Of a stretch of 64,000 bases of DNA, positions 8,618 to 17,363 are shown in pieces. Under the pieces are notes generated by a model, which saw only the letters and a program-made list of their open reading frames with translations, ran no database searches and was not told the origin of the DNA. The stretch spans positions 186,001 through 250,000 of the forward strand of contig NZ_BNED01000003.1 of assembly GCF_016755875.1 (NCBI RefSeq). Reading direction: 5' to 3'. Each line of letters opens with the position of its first letter. The first letter of the stretch is position 1. Source of the DNA: Streptomyces spororaveus (GTDB taxonomy: Bacteria > Actinomycetota > Actinomycetes > Streptomycetales > Streptomycetaceae). The position numbers were made by a program, and so were the translations under genes.

Positions 8618-11467
8618 TTGCCCAAGTTCAGCGCAGGTTCGTCGGCGTCCACTCCCGCCGCACGACGGATATGGCGGAAAGAGATCCGCTCCGCCGGAGT
8701 ATTAGCGGTTCTGCTGGCCGCCGCAATGACCTTGCAGGCGTCGCCGGCGTGGGCCGCGGGCGGCCCCTCGAACGCCGTTCCCGGCCAGGACACAGCGACC
8801 CCGGTGCTCGTCGAGGGCATCCGGGAGCCCGTGGACGCCAAGGCCGCCCCGGCCGACGCGGCGCGCCAGCACCTCGCCGCGAACAAGAGCCGCTACAAGA
8901 TCCCCCGGGCGGGCAGCGACCTCGTTCCCCTGGCGGCGACGGCCACCGGGGCCAAGGACGAGACGGTCCGGCTGCAGCAGAAGCACCGCGGAGTCGACGT
9001 CCTGGGCGGCCAGTACGTCGTGCGGATGCAGAAGCAGGACGGCAAGCGCGTGGTCACCGGTACCTCGGGGCACTACTTCACCGCCCTGAGCACCGATGTC
9101 ACCCCCCAGGTCAGCGAGGAGGTCGCAGTCCGGCGTGCGGTGGCCGCCACGGCCCGCCGGCTGGGAGCGGCCCTGAACAAGAGCCAGGCGCCGCGCTCGG
9201 AGTCCGGTGATCCGGCGGCCACCGGCATGACCGGTGACGCCAAGGGGCTCGTGGTCCTGCCCAAGGGCGGCGGTGTCCTCGCCTACCGGGTGACCGTACG
9301 GGGCACCGCGCCGGGCACCGGGGCGCCGGTCGTGGACGAGGTGTACGTGGACGCCCGCTCGGGCTATCCGGCGCTCCAGTACAGCGCGTTGAAGACGATG
9401 GCGGCTCCCGCGGCCGCCCGGACGGCCGGTGAGGCCGGTGAGGGTCCGGGCGCGGCCGGCCCGCCCGCCGTTCCCGCGAACCTGGTCCCCGAGACGGGGT
9501 CCGGCGCCCGGCTGAGCGGCGCCGCGGCCTCGCTGGACATCGCCTACGACCCGGCGGCCGGCCAGTACCTCCTCGCCGACGCGGGCCGGATGCGCGCCAC
9601 CAGCAAGAGTCTGCTGGCCACGTGGGACGCCCGGGGCAAGTCGGTGTCGGAGACCTCGGGCACGTGGCCCGCCGGCATCAGCATGTTCTCCTCCCCGAAC
9701 ACCTCTTTCGGCGCCGCGGCGACGGATTCGGGGGCCGTGGACGCCCACTGGAACGCGGGCCAGGTCTACGACTTCTACAAGAAGAACCTCGGACGCGAGA
9801 GCCTCGACGGGAACGGCGGGGCCGTCAACTCCCTGGTCGGTGTGACGTACTACGGCCTGCCCTACGCCAACGCGTTCTGGGACGGCACCAAGATGGTCTA
9901 CGGCATCGGTGACGACGAGTACAAGCCGATGTCGGCCGACACCGACGTCGTCGGCCACGAGATGACCCACGGGGTCATCGAGCACACGGCGAACCTGGTC
10001 TACGCGGGCCAGTCCGGGGCCCTGAACGAAGCGCTGGCGGACTACTTCGGCAACGCCATCGACGTCACCGCGAGCGGGACGCCGATGAGCGATCCGGCCG
10101 CGGGCCTCATCGGTGAGAACCTGTGCCGCACGAAGGCCGCCGCCGACTGTGCCCTGCGCGACCTCAACGACGGGGCCACCACCTCGAAGAGCTTCCTGGG
10201 CGTGTCGTTCGCCACCGACAACGGCGGCGTGCACCTGAACTCGACGATCTTCTCCGGCGCGCTGTGGGACATGCGCGAGGACCTGGGCGGTGCCCTGGCC
10301 GACAAGATCGTGTACAAGGCCGTCAGTGAGTACATGACGCCGCTCGACGGGTTCACCGAGGCCCGGGGCGCGGTGCTCGCGGCGGCCAAGGCGCTGGGCG
10401 CGACCTCCGCCCAGCAGAACACGGTCAAGCGGTCGTTCAACGCCCACGGCATCGTCCCGGACTGGGAGCAGGCCCTCGGCATCGACACCGACACCCTGTT
10501 CGGCAAGCTGAACACCACCGATTCCGGCGTGGGTGCGGGCGGCGGCTGGTGGACGGCGTCGAAGTCGAACGACGACGGCTCCGAGCCCTACTCGGTGTAC
10601 GCGGGCCGGCTGGACGGCAAGGGCGCCCCGAAGGTGGTCAGCCCCAACGACGGCCGCTACCACACCGCCCCGGCGACCGACGGCAAGACCGTGGTGTGGA
10701 CGGCGTACGGCCCGACCTCGGTCGACGTCCTCTCCCGTCCCGTGGCGGGCGGTCCGATCAAGACCCTGTACAGCTCGATGACGGGCGTCGCGGGTCTGCG
10801 GGTGGAGAAGAACACGGTCGTGTTCGAGGAGTACGACATCCTCGGCGGCCGGCACGTCGGTTACATGCGGCCGACCGACAAGGCCCCGGTCTTCACCGAC
10901 GGGCGGAAGTGGAACACCCTGACCGCCCTGCCGTCCATCAGTGAGGGCAGGATCGCCTACGCGAAGCTGTACCCGCAGAACGGTACCTACCGGCTGGGCG
11001 TGGAGGTCGTCGACCTCTCCACCGGCAAGGCGGTCATGACCGAGCAGCTCGACGAGCCGACGGGCCTGGGCCAGACCGGGATCAACGGCAAGAACGTGTT
11101 CTGGCTGGCGGACACCGACGAGAGCGACGGCGGTCTGATGTCGGTCATCAGCTCCGGCCTGGACGGCCGCGGCACCTTCATCGTCAGCAGCGAGCACAAG
11201 CCGGGTGCCTTCATCGCCTCCGACCTGACGGTCTCGCAGGACGCGCTGACCCTGGTCGCGCAGACGCCCGACACGCGCTACCGCAACGAGTCGCTGCCCA
11301 AGCTGTGGCAGCTGACCACCGACGGCTCCCGCCGCGAGCGGGTCTCCTGCAACCGGGGTGAGCAGAGCTACCCGGCGGCCGGGGCGGGCCGTCAGGTCAC
11401 CTGGCTGGACGCGACCACCGGCTCCACCGACCTGGTGGTCCGGGAACGGCCCGCCGGGACCTGCTGA
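8618..11467 (+). CDS. Secreted thermolysin-family (M4) metalloprotease with C-terminal beta-propeller-like region
   Basis: This 949-residue exported enzyme starts at a TTG at 8618, supported by GAGGAGA at 8608-8614. A signal peptide ends near residue 46 (ASPAWA). An FTP/PepSY-type propeptide occupies roughly residues 60-250, and the catalytic domain about 300-620. Zinc ligands are His447 and His451 in HEMTH, with Glu448 as catalyst, and Glu471 in NEALADYF, the exact M4 spacing. Residues about 640-949 hold repeated YxVYAGRLDGKG..., VVWTAYG-like blades resembling a TolB-type propeller, longer than classic thermolysin. Secreted M4 enzymes of this genus can activate pro-transglutaminase, and a transglutaminase gene lies about 40 kb away. 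A strong hairpin follows. Confidence 0.92.
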   Translation: MPKFSAGSSASTPAARRIWRKEIRSAGVLAVLLAAAMTLQASPAWAAGGPSNAVPGQDTATPVLVEGIREPVDAKAAPADAARQHLAANKSRYKIPRAGSDLVPLAATATGAKDETVRLQQKHRGVDVLGGQYVVRMQKQDGKRVVTGTSGHYFTALSTDVTPQVSEEVAVRRAVAATARRLGAALNKSQAPRSESGDPAATGMTGDAKGLVVLPKGGGVLAYRVTVRGTAPGTGAPVVDEVYVDARSGYPALQYSALKTMAAPAAARTAGEAGEGPGAAGPPAVPANLVPETGSGARLSGAAASLDIAYDPAAGQYLLADAGRMRATSKSLLATWDARGKSVSETSGTWPAGISMFSSPNTSFGAAATDSGAVDAHWNAGQVYDFYKKNLGRESLDGNGGAVNSLVGVTYYGLPYANAFWDGTKMVYGIGDDEYKPMSADTDVVGHEMTHGVIEHTANLVYAGQSGALNEALADYFGNAIDVTASGTPMSDPAAGLIGENLCRTKAAADCALRDLNDGATTSKSFLGVSFATDNGGVHLNSTIFSGALWDMREDLGGALADKIVYKAVSEYMTPLDGFTEARGAVLAAAKALGATSAQQNTVKRSFNAHGIVPDWEQALGIDTDTLFGKLNTTDSGVGAGGGWWTASKSNDDGSEPYSVYAGRLDGKGAPKVVSPNDGRYHTAPATDGKTVVWTAYGPTSVDVLSRPVAGGPIKTLYSSMTGVAGLRVEKNTVVFEEYDILGGRHVGYMRPTDKAPVFTDGRKWNTLTALPSISEGRIAYAKLYPQNGTYRLGVEVVDLSTGKAVMTEQLDEPTGLGQTGINGKNVFWLADTDESDGGLMSVISSGLDGRGTFIVSSEHKPGAFIASDLTVSQDALTLVAQTPDTRYRNESLPKLWQLTTDGSRRERVSCNRGEQSYPAAGAGRQVTWLDATTGSTDLVVRERPAGTC

Positions 11468-11483
11468 TCCCTGCCGGTGAACG

Positions 11484-11513
11484 AGGGGCCGACGGCTGCA
11501 GCCGTCGGCCCCT
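11484..11513. terminator. Terminator hairpin after the M4 protease gene
   Basis: A 13-bp perfect stem (11484-11496 with 11501-11513) has a TGCA loop and begins 17 bp after the protease stop. It could also serve the convergent small gene that ends at 11587. Confidence 0.75.
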
Positions 11514-11586
11514 TCCGCGTGCCGTACCCCCGCCCGCGTTTGCGGTGCCGTACCGAACGGTCCCAGGGGCTCCGGACATCAGGGTG

Positions 11587-11970
11587 TCAGCACTCGCGCA
11601 GGCCCGGCGCGGGGTCGACGGAGGTGTGGACGTCCACGGCCGCGACGTTGCCCCACTGGCCGTTGTCCAGCTGGGTCCAGTACCAGACGTTGTTGCCGCC
11701 GGCGTGCTGGTCGCCGCGGCCCCAGCACTGGAACCAGCTGGGGCTCGTGTTCAGCGGGCCGCGCACCGCGGAGTTGTAGCGGCGGTGCTCATAGCCCTTG
11801 GCACCGACCCGGTTGCCGCACCACAGCTTGCCGTCGGCGCGCACGCCGCACTCGGCGGCCGCGCTCTTCCCGGTGGCCGGCGTGGCCTGGGCGGGCCCGG
11901 TCACGGTGGCCGCGCCGGCCGCCAGTGCGACGGTGGCGATCCCCAGGGCGATCTTCCTGCCTGCGTACAT
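11587..11970 (-). CDS. Small secreted cysteine-containing protein, SH3-like
   Basis: This 127-residue protein has a clean signal peptide (AGRKIALGIATVALAAGAAT, cleavage near residue 30, AQA). The mature part has four cysteines (AAECGVRADGKLWCGNR, WFQCWGRG, final LREC) and many Trp residues. The pattern CG...GKLWCGNRVGAKGYEHR followed by SPSWFQCWGRGDQHAGGN recalls small Streptomyces secreted proteins with a bacterial SH3-like fold. It is convergent with the M4 protease and next to an NlpC/P60 gene on the same strand, so a cell-wall or protease-related role is possible but not shown. Confidence 0.72.
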   Translation of the reverse strand: MYAGRKIALGIATVALAAGAATVTGPAQATPATGKSAAAECGVRADGKLWCGNRVGAKGYEHRRYNSAVRGPLNTSPSWFQCWGRGDQHAGGNNVWYWTQLDNGQWGNVAAVDVHTSVDPAPGLREC

Positions 11971-12049
11971 GATTCCTCCTCGGAAGGGCTCCCTCAGGAG
12001 CCGTGTGGTGGATGTGCGGGGTGTGCGTGATCGGTGGTGCGGACGGTGC

Positions 12050-12913
12050 TCAGGGGCAGGTGGGTACGCCGTCCAGCCAGGCGGCGCCCTTGATGTAGAT
12101 GTTGGTGATCCACGATCCGTACTCGGGCAGGTAGGACCAGGCGTCGTTGGTGTAGCCGTCCGCCGTCACCGTCTCGGCGTGCTTCTGGCATTCGACGCGC
12201 ACGCTGGTCGGGCCGGGGAAGCGGTGTACCCGCGGGCTGCCGGTGGACGGTTCTTCGTGGGTCCACACGTCGGCGCCCCAGGTGCTGAACGTGCCGGGCG
12301 TCGTCGCCGGCGCGATGCGGGCGGCTCCCGCGTAGTCCCCGCCCAGCCGTACGTCGCTGACGGTGATCCGGGTGCCCGACTCCCGGGCCTCGACCATCTT
12401 GCCCGCGCCGAGGTAGATCGCGATGTGGTGGACGGAGCCCGCCGATCCCCACGCCAGCAGGTCCCCGGGGAGCAGTGGACCGGTCCCCTGGGCCGCCGTG
12501 AAGCGCTCGTTCGTGTGCGGGGAATGGAACTGGTGGTGGGCGTTGCCGGGCAGAGGGTCGCCGCCGAGCGCGCGGGCGTAGGCGTACCGGACCAGTCCGG
12601 AGCAGTCGAAGCCCAGCCGTTCCGGGTCGTGGGCGCTGTCCGGGTCGCTCGGGTCGACCTGCCCGTACGTCGGCCCCGGCTGCGGCCCGTGGCCGCCGCC
12701 CCAGGTGTACCAGACGCCGATCTGTTCGCACGCGGCCCGTACGGCGGCTTCGGCCGCGGCGGAGGCTCCGGGGGCCTGGACGCCGCACGCTCCTGCCGCC
12801 TGCGATGCCGTGGCCGCAGGGGCGGCGGTGGCGGTGGCGCCGCCGGTGCCTTCCCATGTGGCCAGGAGGCTCAGCACCGCGACCGCCGCCATCGCTGTTC
12901 TCCGCATCCCCAT
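12050..12913 (-). CDS. Secreted NlpC/P60 family cell-wall hydrolase
   Basis: This 287-residue protein starts at the ATG at 12913, preceded by GGGGGAA at a good distance; the frame is open upstream to 13075 but lacks an equal site. The signal peptide is in the first 30-40 residues. The NlpC/P60 core includes YTWGGGHGPQPGP, catalytic Cys104 in GFDCSGLVRYAY and His162/163 in GSVHHIAIYLGAGKMVEA. Such enzymes cut peptide cross-links in peptidoglycan. A C-terminal tail of about 80 residues (TSVRVECQKHAETVTADGYT ... GSWITNIYIKGAAW) looks like a substrate- or wall-binding SH3-type module. It is downstream of a small secreted protein gene's neighbourhood but has its own start region. Confidence 0.88.
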   Translation of the reverse strand: MGMRRTAMAAVAVLSLLATWEGTGGATATAAPAATASQAAGACGVQAPGASAAAEAAVRAACEQIGVWYTWGGGHGPQPGPTYGQVDPSDPDSAHDPERLGFDCSGLVRYAYARALGGDPLPGNAHHQFHSPHTNERFTAAQGTGPLLPGDLLAWGSAGSVHHIAIYLGAGKMVEARESGTRITVSDVRLGGDYAGAARIAPATTPGTFSTWGADVWTHEEPSTGSPRVHRFPGPTSVRVECQKHAETVTADGYTNDAWSYLPEYGSWITNIYIKGAAWLDGVPTCP

Positions 12914-13191
12914 GTCCGTTCCCCCGTCCCCGTCGCGGTCGCCCGCGGGTCGTCGTACTCGTCGTGTCGTTCGCGCGGTGTGCCCGTCGTACGGGGCACG
13001 GACCGGCCGTTCCGCCGGGCACTCCGAGCCTGTCCCGTGCCACCGCGGTGTGTCGAGGAGGCACGGGTCGCCCATCGCGACGGGAAACGGGAAACGCTCG
13101 GGAAACCCGCTCCCGCCTGGTGTTTTGCGTGACCGTCAGACGGGGAGCCGTCGTCCCTGTGGTGGGTGCCCCGGGGTCCGGGGCACGGAAG

Positions 13192-13222
13192 CGGCCGGTC
13201 ACCTGCGGGAGGTGACCGGCCG
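13192..13222. terminator. Terminator hairpin downstream of dps
   Basis: A 13-bp perfect stem, CGGCCGGTCACCT (13192-13204) with its complement at 13210-13222, has a 5-base loop. It lies 25 bp beyond the stop of the minus-strand Dps gene. Confidence 0.75.
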
Positions 13223-13246
13223 TCGACGTGTCGGGCTGTGCGTGGT

Positions 13247-13822
13247 TCAGGCGGGGCCGGTTCCTCGCGACGCCCGGTCGGCCGCCTCCTGAAGGGTGTG
13301 GGCGCCCGCCGTGCTCAGGCGGCCTCCGCCGGATTCCAGGTGTGCGCGCAGGAACCACTGGAACTGTTCCAGCCCGGCCAGCTGGCCGATGAGCATGTCC
13401 TGGGTGACCGGGTCGAGTTCGCCGGTCGCCTTCATCGCTCGCCGGTGGTCCTCGATCACGCCGCTGTAGACCAGGTCCAGGGCGCCCAGGTGGGCGACGG
13501 CGTCCGCGCGGCCCACGTCGTAGTCGTCCCAGGTCCGGGCGGCGACGATGGCGGCCGGTGTGCCGACCGGCACGCCGCCGAGCGTCGCGATGCGTTCGGC
13601 GGTGGTGTCCGTCATCTCGCGGACCGCCTCCACCTGCGGATCGAGCATCTCGTGGACGGCGATGAAGTGCGGGCCGACGACGTTCCAGTGCACGTGCTTG
13701 AGGGTCAGGGCCAGATCGTTCAGCGCGTGCAGTCGCGCCTGCAGGATCTCCGTGACCTGTCGTGCGTCCTGGCGGTCCACACCGGGGACGGTGTGCGGGG
13801 CCGCCTGCTGCTGTCCGTTCAT
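13247..13822 (-). CDS. dps: Dps-family DNA-binding/ferritin-like stress protein
   Basis: This 191-residue protein starts at the ATG at 13822 behind GAGGAGA; an ATG six codons further upstream lacks such a site. It has the four-helix Dps fold, with the inter-subunit ferroxidase residues in KHVHWNVVGPHFIAVHEMLD and the downstream TAERIATLGGVPVGTP segment. The C-terminal tail (RLSTAGAHTLQEAADRAS) is longer than in the minimal Dps and may bind DNA. Dps dodecamers store iron, consume peroxide and compact DNA in starved cells. It is monocistronic with its own hairpin. Confidence 0.93.
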   Translation of the reverse strand: MNGQQQAAPHTVPGVDRQDARQVTEILQARLHALNDLALTLKHVHWNVVGPHFIAVHEMLDPQVEAVREMTDTTAERIATLGGVPVGTPAAIVAARTWDDYDVGRADAVAHLGALDLVYSGVIEDHRRAMKATGELDPVTQDMLIGQLAGLEQFQWFLRAHLESGGGRLSTAGAHTLQEAADRASRGTGPA

Positions 13823-14028
13823 GGTCGGTCTCCTCGTCACGGTGGATCTTGGTACGCCCCTCGCCTTCCCCGTCGGCCCGCCGTCACACGTGCGGGCCGG
13901 CAGGGCTTGCGGGCCGGTGGTGCCGGGAGGGGCTCACGGGACGGATCCGCCGGGTGGCGGTGCTCCCCGCGCTCATGGCCGGGCCCGGAGGGGGTACACG
14001 GACGGCACCGACCGAAAGGAGCCCGGCC

Positions 14029-14211
14029 ATGCTGGCCATCGCCGCCGCAGTCCTGTTCTTCATCGCGTTCCTCATCGACGCCGCCGACATCGCCACCAAC
14101 GACGTCCTGAGCTCGACCAACCTCATGCTGATCGGTCTCGCCGCGCTCGCGCTGCACGTTGCGGGCATAGGCGGCACGCGCCCGGCCCGCGGGTGGGGCC
14201 GCAGACGCTGA
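14029..14211 (+). CDS. Small two-helix membrane protein
   Basis: This 60-residue protein starts at an ATG preceded by GAAAGGAG. Two hydrophobic helices (AIAAAVLFFIAFLIDAADIA and TNLMLIGLAALALHVAGIG) are followed by a short basic tail. Such small proteins are frequent in Streptomyces and have no assigned role. It stands between Dps (divergent) and WhiB (convergent). Confidence 0.72.
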   Translation: MLAIAAAVLFFIAFLIDAADIATNDVLSSTNLMLIGLAALALHVAGIGGTRPARGWGRRR

Positions 14212-14254
14212 CGGCCGCAGGGCCCACGCCGTTCCGTTACCTTCCGGGCGCGGA

Positions 14255-14509
14255 TCAGTCCGCCGACCGGGCGCGGGCCCGGGCCGCCCGCCGCTTGACG
14301 GTCCGGCGTTCGTCCTCGCTCATACCGCCGCACACACCGAGATCCTGACCTCCATCGAGGGCCCACTGCAGGCAGTTCTCCCTCACCGGGCACCGGTGGC
14401 ACACCGCTTTGGCTTCCTCGATCTGGAGGAGGGCCGGGCCGCCGGTGCCCACCGGGAAGAAGAGATCGGGGTCTTCCCACCTGCAGGCGGCCTCGTGGCG
14501 CCAGTTCAT
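14255..14509 (-). CDS. WhiB-family iron-sulfur regulator with an altered GVWGG motif
   Basis: This 84-residue protein starts at the ATG at 14509 behind GGAGGAA. The four cluster cysteines are Cys9, Cys37, Cys40 and Cys46 (AVCHRCPVRENC), and a basic C-terminus (RRTVKRRAARARARS) would contact DNA. The normally Trp-containing GVWGG turn reads GVCGG (Cys60), a one-base difference (TGG to TGC). WhiB-like proteins bind a 4Fe-4S cluster and act with the principal sigma factor on development, redox or antibiotic resistance genes. The exact paralogue cannot be named. Confidence 0.9.
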   Translation of the reverse strand: MNWRHEAACRWEDPDLFFPVGTGGPALLQIEEAKAVCHRCPVRENCLQWALDGGQDLGVCGGMSEDERRTVKRRAARARARSAD

Positions 14510-14793
14510 CGTCGTTCCTCCATCCATTCGTCCTTGTGCTCACCCACGCTCCTGGCCGGTACCGGTGGCTCTATGCAGTGACGGGGGCCATCGTTCGCCG
14601 GATGTTCCTCACTCGGGCCGGATCCGGTCCGCTGTTCAACACCCGTAGGCGGGGGTAGGCGAGTCGCATGCTCGGCCGCCGGATCGCCACGACCCGCCTC
14701 CGATAGCCTGTTCTGCCGGGCTTGTGGGGGTTTGCAACACGACGCCGGGGCATGCACACAACTCAGCGATTGCCAGCCGACAGGAGGCAGCAA

Positions 14794-15102
14794 GTGACCA
14801 CCTACGTCATCACCGTGCCCGGTACGTTCCTGAGGGACGTCGACGATGCGGCACGCTCCGAGCTCGCCAGGAGGCTGGCCTCGCACCACACCGCACTGAG
14901 CGAGACCGAGGACGTGGAACTGCTCACCGTCTACGAGGGCGGCACCTTCTCCGTCCGTCTGGAGGTCGAGGCCCCGGACCGGGCCACGGCCGAGGAGGAC
15001 GCCGTGCGCCTGCTGGCCGGCACGCTCGCGGAGCTGGGGCTGCCGGAGAAGGACGCGCCTCTCGGAGCTCCGGCGGTCACAGGGGTCGACGGCGAGTCCT
15101 GA
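14794..15102 (+). CDS. Conserved hypothetical cytoplasmic protein
   Basis: This 102-residue protein starts at a GTG at 14794 behind AGGAGGC; the frame is open to 14722 without a comparable site. It begins TTYVITVPGTFLRDVDDAAR and contains TYEGGTFSVRLEVEA-like beta structure and a helix rich in Ala and Glu, suggesting a small alpha/beta fold. No catalytic motif is visible. It is 58 bp upstream of the DoxX-like gene and probably shares its transcript. Confidence 0.72.
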   Translation: MTTYVITVPGTFLRDVDDAARSELARRLASHHTALSETEDVELLTVYEGGTFSVRLEVEAPDRATAEEDAVRLLAGTLAELGLPEKDAPLGAPAVTGVDGES

Positions 15103-15160
15103 CGAAGGCCGGAGGGACGGCTGGACGGATGGACGGGCCGCCGCGGGGCAACAGCGGGAC

Positions 15161-15700
15161 ATGGCTGCCCTGCGAAAGCTCGCCCGTCCCCTGCTCGCCG
15201 CCCCGTTCGTCTCCGGCGGGCTCCAGACCCTGCGCCGCCCCGAGGCCGTCGCGGAGGCCGCCCAGCCCCTGGTCCGGGCCGTCGGGGAGCGCGTCCCGTC
15301 CCTCGCCGGGGATCCGCTCCACGTGGTACGCATCACCGGCGCCGTCCAGGCCGCGGCGGCGCTGCTGCTCGCGACGGGGCGGGTGCCGCGCGTGGCCGCG
15401 CTCACACTGGCTGCCACGCTGGTGCCGACGTCCCTCGCCGCGCACGCCTTCTGGACGGTGGAGGACCCGGAGGAACGTGCGCGGCAGCGCGCCCGGTTCC
15501 TGGCCGACCTGTCCGCTGTGGGAGGGCTCCTCATCGCAGCCGCGGACACCCACGGCAAGCCCTCCCTCGCCCACCGCGTACGGCACGCACTGGACCAGCG
15601 GCACCCGGTGCATGCCGTACGCCGCCCCGTGAAGGCGGCCTTGGCGCGTACAGCCGATCGCGCCAGGGCCGTCGCCTCCGCCCTGCCCGGCTCCCGCTGA
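15161..15700 (+). CDS. DoxX-family membrane protein
   Basis: This 179-residue protein has the DoxX pattern: LLAAPFVSGGLQTLRRPEAV at the start, HVVRITGAVQAAAALLLATG and ALTLAATLVPTSLAAHAFW as membrane helices, and FLADLSAVGGLLIAAAD as the last. The C-terminal 45 residues are basic and cytoplasmic. DoxX-like proteins are often linked to redox stress, but their chemistry is mostly unknown. It follows a small hypothetical gene on the same strand and converges with the phospholipase-D family gene. Confidence 0.82.
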   Translation: MAALRKLARPLLAAPFVSGGLQTLRRPEAVAEAAQPLVRAVGERVPSLAGDPLHVVRITGAVQAAAALLLATGRVPRVAALTLAATLVPTSLAAHAFWTVEDPEERARQRARFLADLSAVGGLLIAAADTHGKPSLAHRVRHALDQRHPVHAVRRPVKAALARTADRARAVASALPGSR

Positions 15701-15739
15701 GGGCGGCCGCTGACGGCGGCCGCGGCCGGTGCGGGACCG

Positions 15740-16963
15740 TCACAGGAAGCGGCGTATCGGCTGCACCGCCAGCTCCCGGGCCCGCTGGAGGGCGGGGCGC
15801 CTGCGCCAGCGACCCTCCTGGATCAGTTCGCTCGCCGCGATGTCCTCGTCGAAGTGTCCGTCGAGGACACCGGTGAACCCCTCGTCGAGAACGGCGAGCA
15901 TCACCTCTTCGTCGTGGTCGAGGGAGCGGCGGTTGAAGTTGGTCGATCCGACCAGGGCGGCGACACGGTCGACGGTGATGACCTTGGCGTGCATCATCGT
16001 CGGCTGGTACTGGTAGATCTTCACCCCGCAGGCGACGAGGGCCTCGTAGTGGTGCTGACCGGCGAGCCGGCAGACCCGCTTGTCGGTGTGGGGGCCCGGG
16101 AGCAGGATCTCCACCTCGACCCCGCGCCGGGCCGTCTCGCACAGCAGCTCGACGAAGTACTCGTCCGGCGAGAAGTAGGCGGTCGCCAGGCGGAAGCGCT
16201 CCTCGGCGGACTCCAGCATGACCCGTACCAGCGTCTGCATGTCCTGCCAGCCGAAGCTGGCCGAACCGCGTACCACCTGCACGATCGCGTCGCCCTGCGG
16301 GCGGTGGTCGACGAACCGATCGCGCTCGTCGAACAGTTTGTCGTGGCACTCGGCCCAGTTCTGCGCGAACGCGGCGGCGATCCCGTCGACGGCGGGCCCC
16401 CGGACCTCGACGTGGGTGTCGCGCCATTCGTGTGCGTTGCGTGCGTTGCCGCACCACTCCTCGGCGATGCCGACACCGCCGGTGAACGCGATCTCCTCGT
16501 CGACGACGAGCACCTTGCGGTGGCAGCGGTGGTTCTGCTTGAGCGGGGAGAGGTAGAGGGGCTTGCGGAACCAGGCCACCTCCACGTCGGCCTCCTCCAT
16601 GGCATCCAGCAGTTCCCGCTCGATCAGGCGGCTGCCGAAGCCGTCGAGCAGCAGCCGGACCCGTACTCCGGCGCGGGCCCGCTCGGCGAGGGCCCGCGCG
16701 AAGTCACGGGCGATGTCGCCCTTCCAGTACACGAACGTCATCATGTCCACGGTGTGCCGGGCTCTGCGGATGCCGGCGAGCATCGCGGCGAATATCTCGT
16801 CCCCGTTGCGCAAGGGGGTGAGGGCGTTGCCCTCGGTCGCCGCGATCCCGATCAGGCGCTCCAGGCGCCGCCGGAGCCGGGCCACCCGGGCCTCGGCGGT
16901 CGGCGCGGGCAGCGTCCGAGGGGGCTGCACGCTCGACTCGGCGGGCTCTTGCGTGAGGGTCAT
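15740..16963 (-). CDS. Phospholipase D / cardiolipin synthase family protein
   Basis: This 407-residue protein starts at the ATG at 16963 with AGGAGA in front. Both HKD motifs are complete: His148-Lys150-Asp155 (HRKVLVVDE, followed by TGGVGIAEEW) and His325-Lys327-Asp332 (HAKVITVD, followed by GSTNFNRRS). The residues after each motif fit cardiolipin synthases. There is no membrane-helix pair at the N-terminus as in classical Cls, so it would be a soluble or peripheral phosphatidyl-transferase or phospholipase. It is divergent from an MFS transporter gene across a 400-bp gap. Confidence 0.87.
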   Translation of the reverse strand: MTLTQEPAESSVQPPRTLPAPTAEARVARLRRRLERLIGIAATEGNALTPLRNGDEIFAAMLAGIRRARHTVDMMTFVYWKGDIARDFARALAERARAGVRVRLLLDGFGSRLIERELLDAMEEADVEVAWFRKPLYLSPLKQNHRCHRKVLVVDEEIAFTGGVGIAEEWCGNARNAHEWRDTHVEVRGPAVDGIAAAFAQNWAECHDKLFDERDRFVDHRPQGDAIVQVVRGSASFGWQDMQTLVRVMLESAEERFRLATAYFSPDEYFVELLCETARRGVEVEILLPGPHTDKRVCRLAGQHHYEALVACGVKIYQYQPTMMHAKVITVDRVAALVGSTNFNRRSLDHDEEVMLAVLDEGFTGVLDGHFDEDIAASELIQEGRWRRRPALQRARELAVQPIRRFL

Positions 16964-17363
16964 GGCGTCTCCTGAACCGAACGGGGTGGCGTAGGTCGTG
17001 CAGACACCGTGTGCCCAGCCGACGGCCGTCTGAACGCACCCACCCGGCACGGCGGGCGTCCGATCGGCCACGGTGCGGTTCGGGCCTCGCCTACGGGCTC
17101 CGGATCCGCGCCTTTCCACAGGGGCTGTTGGGTCCGTCACGCCGGGCGATCAGCGGTTTGTGCCGTTCAAACAGCCGGGCAGGCCTCCGACCACTCCGCG
17201 AGCACCGGCCGACCTGCCGTTTCCGTGTGTCGCGGCCGGTGGGTACGGGGGCTGCGCGCAAGCTGGGGCCGTCCGACGCCGGGCCGCGAGGCCGCAAGCA
17301 TGTCCGGACCGTTCCCGGGAACCCGGCTGTGCGGGGGAATCGAGTAGGAGGGAACAGTGAACC
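16964..17363. other. Intergenic region between divergent PLD and MFS genes
   Basis: I see no convincing gene in these 400 bases. Presumably both promoters lie here; the MFS ribosome site AGGAGGGA is near 17346-17353. Confidence 0.5.

Noticed and set aside
8702..11197. A long open frame antisense to the M4 protease
   Set aside because: Shadow of a gene with confirmed zinc ligands, with no recognisable motif of its own.
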